The notes beneath the pieces were generated by a model that did no database searches, was not told the origin of the DNA, and saw nothing but the letters and a program-made list of their open reading frames with translations. From Candidatus Kerfeldbacteria bacterium CG08_land_8_20_14_0_20_40_16 (GTDB lineage: Bacteria > Patescibacteriota > Patescibacteriia > UM-FILTER-42-10): a DNA stretch of 46,784 nt. The position numbers and the translations under genes were made by a program. Each line of letters begins with the position of its first letter. The stretch's first letter is position 1. Below are positions 30,626-37,877 of the stretch, one piece after another. The stretch covers positions 1 to 46,784 of the forward strand of contig PEXU01000056.1 in NCBI GenBank assembly GCA_002774635.1, in the 5' to 3' direction.

Positions 30626-33586
30626 ATGAAAGAGTTGCCAAAAACTTACAATCCAAAACTGGTGGAGGATAAAATTTACCAGCTCTGGGAGAATTCGGAC
30701 TACTTTAATCCTGACGACCTGCCCGCCGTAGCTCGGAGAGCAAAGGCGGGGCTTCCAGAAAAAAGAATTAAAACTTTTTCGATTAGCCTTCCTCCTCCCA
30801 ATGTCACCGGCAAGCTGCATATCGGGCATTCCGCCATGCTGGCTTATCAGGATATTATGATTCGCTTTCACCGCATGCAGGGCGATAAAACACTTTGGCT
30901 TCCGGGCATGGACCATGCCGCTATTGCCACCCAGAATGCTGTGGAAAGAGAGCTAAAAAAAGAAGGTAAGACTCGCCATGATTTAGGGAGGGAAAAATTT
31001 TTGGCAAAGGTTAATGACTTTGTGGCAAAATCAAAGGACACTATCAGAAAACAGCTGAAAGCTATGGGTGCTTCTTTAGACTGGTCTCGAGAAAAATTCA
31101 CCTTAGGCGAAGATCTTTCTAGATCGGTTCGAGTAGCATTTAAAAGAATGTACGATGACAGGCTTATTTACCGTGGCGACCGAGTAGTAAACTGGTGTCC
31201 GCACTGCCAATCTACCCTGGCGGATGACGAAGTGGAGTACCAAGAAGAAAAAGGAAAGTTGTACTATATCAAATATGGTCCTGTTACTATCGCCACCACC
31301 CGGCCAGAAACAAAACTGGGCGATACAGGTTTGGCAGTACATCCTGATGATAAGCGTTATCAGAAATTAATCGGAAAAAAACTGGATGTTGACTTGGCTG
31401 GACACAAAATCAAAGTAAAAGTTTTTGGGGATAGGGCCGTAAATATGGAATTCGGAACCGGTGCTATTGGCGTAACCCCAGCCCATAGTCTGCAAGATTA
31501 TCAATGGGCCCAAAAGCATGACTTAGAAATTATTAAAGTAATTGACGAGCAAGGAAAAATGACCAAAGCCGCCGGCAAATATGCTGGCCTGGATGTTTTA
31601 ACCGCTCGCAAAAGATTTAGTGATGATTTAGAAAAAGCGGGACAAATAGAAAAGATTGAAGATTATACCAACAATCTTTCCCTCTGCTACCGTTGTAATA
31701 CACCAATTGAACCCCTGCCTTCTAAGCAATGGTTTGTGGATGTTAATAAAAAAACTTCTCACGGTAAATCATTGAAACAGTTAGCCAGCGAGGCAGTAAG
31801 AAGCGACCAGATTAAGATAATTCCCGAAAGATTTACTAAAACCTATTTTCAGTGGATGGATAATCTAAGAGATTGGTGCATTTCTCGCCAAATTTGGTAT
31901 GGGCACCAGATTCCGGTTTGGTATTGTGGAAACGAACAGAAAAAAATGGGCTTTCATGAAAAAGTGGTTCCTCAATTATATCAAGGTAAAACAAAAACAT
32001 ACCGCTTACGGGATCATGGTTTTAGTGTTGGCGATCGGGTTGCTTTTGAAAATAGTCAATCAGAAAAAATATTTGGATATGGCGTTATTAAAAATATCGA
32101 GGAAACCACCGTTGGCCAAATCGATTTACAAGACAAAGCTCACAGGTCAACCTATGATACGGTTGAGGAATTGATTGCAGCATTTAAAAAACATCACCCT
32201 GATCGAAAAATAACTCCTAAAACCAAGGCAATTATTTATACCTATAAATTTTCCCTTGATAAACCCAACAAAAACGGCTGTGGGGAAATTATTGTTTCTG
32301 TTAATAAACCCAACAAATGTCCTAACTGCAAAAACTCAACTCTTTCCCAAGATCCGGATACTTTGGATACTTGGTTTTCTTCCAGCCTTTGGACTTTTAG
32401 CACCTTGGGGTGGCCAAAAAAGACCGATGATTTAAAAAATTACCACCCCACTTCCGTTATGGAAACCGGCTACGACATCCTATTCTTCTGGATAGCCAGA
32501 ATGATTATCATGTCCACTTACCTATTAGGAGAAAAACCGTTTGACTATGTTTATTTGCACGGCCTGGTAAGAACAAAAGAAGGTAAAAAAATGAGTAAAT
32601 CGGATCCGGAAACTTCGGTTGATCCTTTGGATATGATTGAACGGTTCGGAGCAGATGCCTTAAGGCTTTCTATGATTATTGGAACCAGCGCCGGAAATGA
32701 CGTGAGAATCTATAAAGAAAAAATTGAAGGCTACCGCAATTTTGTAAACAAACTTTGGAACATTAGCCGCTTTATTCTTTCTGCTGTAAAAAATCCTGCT
32801 TATCCTAAAACAGCGCCTAGGGTTAAAACCTTAAGTGATCAATGGATTTTGGAGGAATTGGAAAAAACTATTGAGATTGTCACAAAAAAAATAGCTGGTT
32901 TTGAATTTTCCCAGGCTGGAGAACAGTTAAGATATTTTACTTGGGATCAGCTGGCCGATTGGTATTTAGAAATCGCCAAAATTGAAAAAAATAAAGATGA
33001 TATCCTTCTGTGGGTTTTAAAAAGAATTCTAATCTTATGGCATCCGTTTGTTCCTTTTGTTACCGAGGAAATCTGGCAGACCGCTTTTGCTGAAGAGAAT
33101 AAGTTGTTAATGGTTGAGCCCTGGCCAGAAGTTCAAAAAGACCAAACCAAAGCTGGTCAGGATTTTAAAAAGATCCAAAACGTAATCATAGCTTTAAGAA
33201 ATTTCCGAGCAGAATACAATATTCCGCCTGCTACCATAATTTCAATTTCAGCTAAAAAGAATCCTCTAATCGAGAAAGAGAAGAAAATCATCGCTAAACT
33301 GGCTCGAGTAAAATTTTCTGCTGTTAAAAAAGGAATTCGTCTGACAATTGGCCAGCTCGATTTTACTATTCCACTGGGAAATTTAATTGATATTGAAAAG
33401 GAAAGAAAGAGAACTGGATTGGAATTACAGACAAAAAAGAGGTATTATGAATCACTAAACAAAAAACTCACCAATAGATACTTTCTCCAAAAAGCTCCTC
33501 GAGAAATAGTTGATCGCGAAAAAACAAAAAAGAAGGAATTGGAAGAAATAATCAAGAAACTTACAAAAAAGCTCAAGTATTTATAA
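30626..33586 (+). CDS. valS: Valyl-tRNA synthetase
   Basis: This class I synthetase charges tRNA-Val. The 986-residue protein has HIGH (GKLHIGHSAM near 65), a CP1 editing domain with TTRPETKLGD and FGTGAIGVTPAH, a zinc-ribbon-like CPHCQ, the KMSKS loop (KKMSKSDPETS near 655), an anticodon domain with FVPFVTEEIWQ, and a C-terminal coiled coil (890-986). About 90 residues between RQIWYGHQIPVWYC and CGEIIVSVNKPNKCPNC carry an extra domain. A palindromic element encodes residues about 33-42. Start at 30626 rather than 30617, because 30617 lies in the -10 box. Confidence 0.96.
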   Translation: MKELPKTYNPKLVEDKIYQLWENSDYFNPDDLPAVARRAKAGLPEKRIKTFSISLPPPNVTGKLHIGHSAMLAYQDIMIRFHRMQGDKTLWLPGMDHAAIATQNAVERELKKEGKTRHDLGREKFLAKVNDFVAKSKDTIRKQLKAMGASLDWSREKFTLGEDLSRSVRVAFKRMYDDRLIYRGDRVVNWCPHCQSTLADDEVEYQEEKGKLYYIKYGPVTIATTRPETKLGDTGLAVHPDDKRYQKLIGKKLDVDLAGHKIKVKVFGDRAVNMEFGTGAIGVTPAHSLQDYQWAQKHDLEIIKVIDEQGKMTKAAGKYAGLDVLTARKRFSDDLEKAGQIEKIEDYTNNLSLCYRCNTPIEPLPSKQWFVDVNKKTSHGKSLKQLASEAVRSDQIKIIPERFTKTYFQWMDNLRDWCISRQIWYGHQIPVWYCGNEQKKMGFHEKVVPQLYQGKTKTYRLRDHGFSVGDRVAFENSQSEKIFGYGVIKNIEETTVGQIDLQDKAHRSTYDTVEELIAAFKKHHPDRKITPKTKAIIYTYKFSLDKPNKNGCGEIIVSVNKPNKCPNCKNSTLSQDPDTLDTWFSSSLWTFSTLGWPKKTDDLKNYHPTSVMETGYDILFFWIARMIIMSTYLLGEKPFDYVYLHGLVRTKEGKKMSKSDPETSVDPLDMIERFGADALRLSMIIGTSAGNDVRIYKEKIEGYRNFVNKLWNISRFILSAVKNPAYPKTAPRVKTLSDQWILEELEKTIEIVTKKIAGFEFSQAGEQLRYFTWDQLADWYLEIAKIEKNKDDILLWVLKRILILWHPFVPFVTEEIWQTAFAEENKLLMVEPWPEVQKDQTKAGQDFKKIQNVIIALRNFRAEYNIPPATIISISAKKNPLIEKEKKIIAKLARVKFSAVKKGIRLTIGQLDFTIPLGNLIDIEKERKRTGLELQTKKRYYESLNKKLTNRYFLQKAPREIVDREKTKKKELEEIIKKLTKKLKYL
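30722..30750. repeat. In-frame nested palindrome inside valS
   Basis: CCCGCC-GTA-GCTC-GGA-GAGC-AAA-GGCGGG is a perfect nested hairpin. It encodes PAVARRAKAG in the variable N-terminal segment before the catalytic domain. Confidence 0.75.
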
Positions 33587-33611
33587 CTACCTAATTACCT
33601 AAAGATAATTT

Positions 33612-34130
33612 ATGGTAAGAGAATTTTTAAGTCGAGGCGCAAACTACACCGGAGCCTTAGTGGAACGCGAGATGCTAGGAGAATTAAGAAAAGGAATAGA
33701 AAAGGAACAGTATCAGCCCTATAATGAGGCCCTGGATTTTGTTCGAGAAAATCAGCCTTTTGACCCCAGTGATCCGGATCCCCGTTTTGCTAATGATCTT
33801 CACGCCACTATTGCTGACGCCCTAAGATTAAAAGATTATAAACATCTAGAATTTTATACAGCGGTTGGTTCTAATCTTGACCAGTTTCACGGAGTAGACG
33901 CTTTTATTGAATGGCATACCGATCCAGAGAATAATCCAAAGGCAGTGCAGCGGGTTACTTTAGATATCACAATTAACCCTCAAAAAGGCGAAAGCTATAA
34001 GGCGGATGTACTGATCTATGTACCAAGTGAAGGACTAGATCCTAAGGAAGATAGAGAAGAATTTGCGGAATTAGTCAATAATACAGCTGAAGAAATTTTG
34101 GAAAAATTGAGTCATCAGTCCAAGACTTGA
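33612..34130 (+). CDS. Hypothetical acidic protein
   Basis: The 172-residue protein has an N-terminal helix, HATIADALRLKDYKHLEFYTAVGSNLDQFHGVDAFIEWH in the centre, and beta strands VTLDITIN and KADVLIYVP. The LD.FHGVDAFIEW core with following strands hints at a PD-(D/E)XK-like fold, but this is weak. It follows valS by 25 bp and may be its last operon gene. Its TGA stop is part of the next gene's -35 box. Confidence 0.68.
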   Translation: MVREFLSRGANYTGALVEREMLGELRKGIEKEQYQPYNEALDFVRENQPFDPSDPDPRFANDLHATIADALRLKDYKHLEFYTAVGSNLDQFHGVDAFIEWHTDPENNPKAVQRVTLDITINPQKGESYKADVLIYVPSEGLDPKEDREEFAELVNNTAEEILEKLSHQSKT

Positions 34131-34155
34131 CACATTTTTTTTTAAACTGTAATAT
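34127..34155 (+). promoter_or_regulatory. Promoter of the 34206 gene overlapping the upstream stop
   Basis: TTGACA (34127-34132), 17-nt spacer, TAATAT (34150-34155). The stop TGA of the previous gene (34128-34130) is within the -35. Confidence 0.85.
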
Positions 34156-34205
34156 GCTAAGTCACTAAGTCATTATAATAAACGGCATACACGTTAGGAG
34201 GTTCT

Positions 34206-34517
34206 ATGACCAACGATGACAACTCTCAGGAAATCAAGAAATCGTTCTTTGGCCAAGTCAAAAAAATAGAAGCAACGGGTGGCCACACACCTGATTTAGG
34301 AAGGTTACAAAAACCGTTAGAAGGCCCTGATTCTGTTGTTCGATTATTCTGTACCGGCTGCGGTACTTACGTCGAGCTTACTCAACGTGGCGCAGAAATT
34401 ATGGTTCGTCCAACCAATGTTTCTCTCCCGGCATCTTTGGAAGGAAACTATCTGAAAACAGCCAGCTGCAGCGCTTGCGATGGGGATGATCCTACGGTTA
34501 CCATAGAAATCATTTGA
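34206..34517 (+). CDS. Small zinc-ribbon-like protein
   Basis: The 103-residue protein has two Cys pairs, FCTGCG near 50 and CSACDG near 90, in the arrangement of a four-cysteine zinc ribbon, plus an acidic disordered N-terminus. AGGAGG lies 5 nt before the ATG. It is monocistronic with a strong promoter and a terminator. Function is unknown. Confidence 0.75.
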   Translation: MTNDDNSQEIKKSFFGQVKKIEATGGHTPDLGRLQKPLEGPDSVVRLFCTGCGTYVELTQRGAEIMVRPTNVSLPASLEGNYLKTASCSACDGDDPTVTIEII

Positions 34518-34539
34518 TCTTCTTTCGCTTCTATCCTCG

Positions 34540-34570
34540 CGGGTTCCTATCGATCAGGGCCCGTTTTTTT
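34540..34570 (+). terminator. Intrinsic terminator of the 34206 gene
   Basis: CGGGTTC pairs with GGGCCCG (two G-U pairs), followed by seven T residues. Confidence 0.75.
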
Positions 34571-34607
34571 ATTTTAATAATAGAACGAAATAGACACCTT
34601 AGCTAAT

Positions 34608-34637
34608 AAAAAATGGCGTTGTTGTGGTGAACGCCAT
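34608..34637 (-). terminator. Terminator of the ~450-nt RNA
   Basis: Minus strand: ATGGCGTT-CACCACAAC-AACGCCAT followed by six T residues. An outer CACCTTAGC/GCTAAGGTG stem (34595-34603/34641-34649) surrounds it. Confidence 0.88.
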
Positions 34638-34690
34638 GTCGCTAAGGTGCATATTCATTAATAACACTCAACCTTATGTCTCGGTCGAAT

Positions 34691-34725
34691 CCCGCCTGCC
34701 TTGCCGGTAGGCAGGCGTAGGCGGG
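34691..34725. repeat. Palindromic element inside the RNA unit
   Basis: CCCGCC...GGCGGG ends enclose GCCTGCC...GGCAGGC. This is the same type as the palindrome in tRNA fragment D. Confidence 0.6.
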
Positions 34726-35062
34726 ACTTATTTTTGTACTGGGAACCCAATAGTTTCCCAACATTTCTGTCAGTTCCCCCATTAGGTACAAAAATAAATG
34801 TTGTCCGTTTGTCACTCCGCGCGGGCCCAAGGTCAAGGACTTACACCCGTACCCGCTTTGCGCTAGACCTTTATCCCTCTGTCTCTATCACACATTCAAG
34901 AGGTGCTCAACCCAAATGGTCTAGATCAGCCCGGCAACTAATACGCCAGGCCTCAGTTTCCGGTCCCATACCTTCACCGAAGGTATGGGAATGAGTCCCG
35001 GCGTTTAGTCTTTAGACTAAACGATTATCTTTGTGTTTCTTAATTCTTAAGGATCTTCCTTA

Positions 35063-35090
35063 ATTATATAAATAACGGAAAGGAAGTCAA
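35063..35090 (-). promoter_or_regulatory. Promoter of the ~450-nt RNA
   Basis: Minus strand: TTGACT (35085-35090), 16-nt spacer, TATAAT (35063-35068). One of the best promoters in the window. Confidence 0.88.
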
Positions 35091-35155
35091 GTTTTTGCTC
35101 ATAATTAAAATTCCAGAATTACTCTGGGATCGCTATTTTATTTCAACGAGTTCGT

Positions 35156-36937
35156 TTACTCAGTCACCCTAAATACTTCTTCTATTGTAGTTATTCCATC
35201 TTTTGCCTTCAATAATCCATCCTGAACCATAGTGATCATTCCGTGCTTTACCGTCACTTCTTTCATCTGATATTCCGACACTTTACCCGAAAGAATAATT
35301 TCTTCGATCTCCTTATTCATAGTAAATATTTCATAGATTCCAATTCGGCCTTTGTAGCCAATGCCATTACACTGGTCACATCCTTTTCCCCTAAAAAATT
35401 GAAGATTGTCCAAGTCTACCTTTTCGCCGGAATTTTCCGGTGTTTGAGAAAGAATTTCTTTAACTCTCGTAAGGATTGTTTCATCTAAGCTGATTTCTTC
35501 CTGGCATTCTTTGCAAATCCTCCTCACTAGCCTTTGACCAATTACTGCATTAAGAGCAGGAGCGAGTAGAAACGGTTTTGCTCCCATTGATAGAAAACGA
35601 GGAATGGCGCCCGCGGCATCATTAGTGTGAATAGTGGAAATCACCAAATGGCCGGTTAAAGCCGCTTGAATAGCAATTTCGGCCGTTTCTAAATCTCTGA
35701 TTTCTCCTACCATAATAATATCAGGATCTTGTCTCAAAATTGCCCTTAGCCCTTGGGCAAAAGAATACCCCTTTTTGCCTCCTCCCCCTCCACTTAAGCC
35801 CTCTCTTAAAATGGTCTTCAAATCTTCATCGTCGCCTTCTCCTTTGCCACTAACTTGGCTTTGGACAATTCCCTTAAGCTTATATTCGATGGGGTCTTCT
35901 AAGGTGATAATCTTAGTTTCTGGGCGGTTAAGGGTATTAAGAATGGCGTAGAGCGTGGTCGTTTTTCCCGATCCAGTCGGCCCGGTAGTAACTATCATCC
36001 CGTTGGGCCTTTTTGATTCCCGCTTTAAATCTTCGTAAGACTTCCCTCTGATTCCTAAATCTTCGAATTTTAATCCTACCGATTGGGACATTAAAAGACG
36101 CATTACCACGCTTTCGCCAAAAGCCGAAGGAAGAGTAGAAACCCGAACATCAATCTTATCGTCTTCCAGATAAATGGTGATTCTTCCGTCTTGGGGACGA
36201 TTAACAATATTTATCTTTAGCCCAGAAATAATTTTTATCCGACTAATTATCTTCGGCCACCATTCTTGGGGCAGTACCGCCACATCCTGCAGTACCCCGT
36301 CAACCCGGTAACGGACTTTAATATCTTTTTCCTCCGCTTCAATATGAATATCGGAACTGCGAGCCTGGATGGCGCCAGCTAAAATTATGGTTACCATCTC
36401 AGTCAGTGAGACTTTTTTCAACTTGTTGTTAAGTTCCCGAAAAGATTTGATTTCCGCTCGATACTTATTCAGTTCCTCTCCACTTATCTCTACTCCTGCT
36501 ATCACTTTTTTTATTTTAGGAATGGCGGCATAAAGCTTAAGGGCCTGCTGCAAGCTGTATTCCGAAATTAAATAAAGTTCAGTGTTTAAACGTGGAAATT
36601 TTTCTTTAAATTCACCGATAATTTTCGAAATCTCCGGATTAGCTGGGTCAACCACACCGATTCTTAACTCCTCTTCGGTCCTAAGGAAACAAACTGCTTT
36701 GATGGCTTTTGCCTTCTCTTCGGGAATTAAGGAAAGCGCTTCCGGTTCAATAGGAAATCCTTTTAGACTAATACAGCTCAAACCTAGCGGGGAAGCTTTT
36801 TCTGCCACCAGCTTTTCTTTTTCTTTAATTTCTATCTCTTCTATCTTGTGTTTCAACTTCTCTTCCGTTTCCTCCGATGATACCTGGAGCTTGCCGTTTT
36901 CTGACCCATTTAATAAATCGTTGATTGTTTGATCCAT
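35156..36937 (-). CDS. pilB: Type IV pilus assembly ATPase
   Basis: PilB/GspE ATPases drive pilus polymerisation. The 593-residue protein has an N-terminal MshEN-like region (about 40-140), a bridging helical region, Walker A GPTGSGKTTTLYA near 320, Asp box and LRQDPDIIMVGEIRD Walker B, the His box HTNDA, and the tetracysteine zinc motif CKEC...CDQC with GRIGIYE. An extra segment (GKGEGDDEDLKTILREG then SGGGGGKKGY, about 367-395) sits before the Walker B region. TTTACA-17-TATACT at 36945-36973 ends 7 nt before the ATG, so it is probably leaderless. No other pilus gene is nearby. Confidence 0.93.
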   Translation of the reverse strand: MDQTINDLLNGSENGKLQVSSEETEEKLKHKIEEIEIKEKEKLVAEKASPLGLSCISLKGFPIEPEALSLIPEEKAKAIKAVCFLRTEEELRIGVVDPANPEISKIIGEFKEKFPRLNTELYLISEYSLQQALKLYAAIPKIKKVIAGVEISGEELNKYRAEIKSFRELNNKLKKVSLTEMVTIILAGAIQARSSDIHIEAEEKDIKVRYRVDGVLQDVAVLPQEWWPKIISRIKIISGLKINIVNRPQDGRITIYLEDDKIDVRVSTLPSAFGESVVMRLLMSQSVGLKFEDLGIRGKSYEDLKRESKRPNGMIVTTGPTGSGKTTTLYAILNTLNRPETKIITLEDPIEYKLKGIVQSQVSGKGEGDDEDLKTILREGLSGGGGGKKGYSFAQGLRAILRQDPDIIMVGEIRDLETAEIAIQAALTGHLVISTIHTNDAAGAIPRFLSMGAKPFLLAPALNAVIGQRLVRRICKECQEEISLDETILTRVKEILSQTPENSGEKVDLDNLQFFRGKGCDQCNGIGYKGRIGIYEIFTMNKEIEEIILSGKVSEYQMKEVTVKHGMITMVQDGLLKAKDGITTIEEVFRVTE

Positions 36938-36944
36938 GTTCCTA

Positions 36945-36973
36945 AGTATAACCAATCTTAGATTTCTTGTAAA
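36945..36973 (-). promoter_or_regulatory. pilB promoter
   Basis: Minus strand: TTTACA (36968-36973), 17-nt spacer, TATACT (36945-36950), 7 nt from the start codon. Confidence 0.8.
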
Positions 36974-36994
36974 AAACTGCCAATGGGAAAATAA

Positions 36995-37023
36995 TTGACT
37001 TATTAATTAGCAACTGCTATTCT
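36995..37023 (+). promoter_or_regulatory. Promoter of the 37072 gene
   Basis: TTGACT (36995-37000), 17-nt spacer, TATTCT (37018-37023). Confidence 0.7.
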
Positions 37024-37071
37024 GAAACAAATCGAACCTTCAACAATTTGAATAATTATAAGGAGAATGCC

Positions 37072-37818
37072 ATGAACGGCAACTGTCGGACTATTTCGCC
37101 TTTGCAAGAAATTGCTTCTTGCTTGCTGAATGGCGAGTGCGGCAGCCGTCATTCTAATGGATGCACTGCCGCCAGCATGCTCATAACCAGGATGCAAAAG
37201 GAGCTTACGGATTGTCAGCAGCCATACTTTTGTACCATGAAAAACCATGAAATCAGCTGCGATGTCTGTTTACGGAGCATTATTACTGGTTCTTGTCAGA
37301 AGCCTGCTAGTTGTCAGAGCCCTTTCTGGAAAGCCCTAAAGGAGGTTGCGGAACGAGGGGAAGTGGTCTTTGAAAAAAGGGAGGTAATTTCTCCCATTCC
37401 CTTTATTATTCATTCTCATGGAAAAACTACAGTATGCGAGCAAAAAATCCTCGTGCCAGTGGAAGACCGATCCCGGAAGAAAGAAACGCCACCATCCCCG
37501 TTAAAACCAGCTAAGGTTCTGCCGGCCCCAACTTCTTCTCCAGACATTATTGCTCAACCAGCGGCTCTACCCAAGAGAGAAATTGTCTCTTCAACCTCTC
37601 CTGTGGTCTTGCTTAAACCCAAAGCAGATGATCCCTCACTCAAAACACTATTTGGCTCTAGCGTAGTCAAAAAGTTGGCCAGCCATAACATTTTCACTCT
37701 TAGTGATATTTGCAGGTGCAGAGTACCTGAATTAGAAACCCGGCTGGGGAAACCTTCAGCTCAAAGAATTTACAATCGCATCCGACAACGTAGTATTGAT
37801 TTCAACACCGCCTTATGA
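37072..37818 (+). CDS. Cys-rich protein with C-terminal helix-hairpin-helix-like region
   Basis: The 248-residue protein has 12 or more cysteines in its first 95 residues (CLLNGEC, CGSRHSNGC, CDVCLRSIITGSC), suggesting zinc or Fe-S binding. A Pro-rich linker (130-180) follows, then a C-terminal domain (LKTLFGSSVVKKLASHNIFTLSDICRCRVPELETRLG) shaped like tandem helix-hairpin-helix units, which usually bind DNA. AAGGAG precedes the ATG at 37072 by 6 nt. Function is unknown; nucleic-acid binding is an inference. Confidence 0.7.
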   Translation: MNGNCRTISPLQEIASCLLNGECGSRHSNGCTAASMLITRMQKELTDCQQPYFCTMKNHEISCDVCLRSIITGSCQKPASCQSPFWKALKEVAERGEVVFEKREVISPIPFIIHSHGKTTVCEQKILVPVEDRSRKKETPPSPLKPAKVLPAPTSSPDIIAQPAALPKREIVSSTSPVVLLKPKADDPSLKTLFGSSVVKKLASHNIFTLSDICRCRVPELETRLGKPSAQRIYNRIRQRSIDFNTAL

Positions 37819-37877
37819 CTCTTAGTTGTAAGGCGCTTTATTTTGCGCAACTTAGTCTAATTTTTCACTCTGCCGTT

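Larger units (their letters stand above)
34606..35056 (-). ncRNA. Candidate ~450-nt structured RNA of unknown family
   Basis: A near-consensus promoter (TTGACT, 16 nt, TATAAT) and a strong terminator delimit a minus-strand unit without a credible protein gene. Helices seen are a 10-bp hairpin at 35002-35023, CCCATACCTTC/GAAGGTATGGG near 34960-34985, CTAGACC/GGTCTAG (34917-34923 with 34863-34869), and TTTTGTAC/GTACAAAA enclosing GGGAAC/GTTCCC at about 34732-34798. A GC palindrome lies at 34691-34725. GGATTCGAC near the 3' end recalls the tmRNA 5' end, but no tag frame, tRNA ends or RNase P core motifs are found. Confidence 0.6.

Noticed and set aside
34701-34994. 97-residue plus-strand frame and a 64-residue minus frame in the RNA unit
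   Set aside because: Both overlap strongly paired RNA segments, contain palindrome-encoded residues, and lack start signals.
34606-35056. Identification of the ~450-nt RNA as tmRNA or RNase P RNA
   Set aside because: GGATTCGAC is the only tmRNA-like word; there is no tag frame, T-arm or CCA end. The RNase P words GGAAAGTCC, GGTGAAA and AGATGAATG are absent on both strands.
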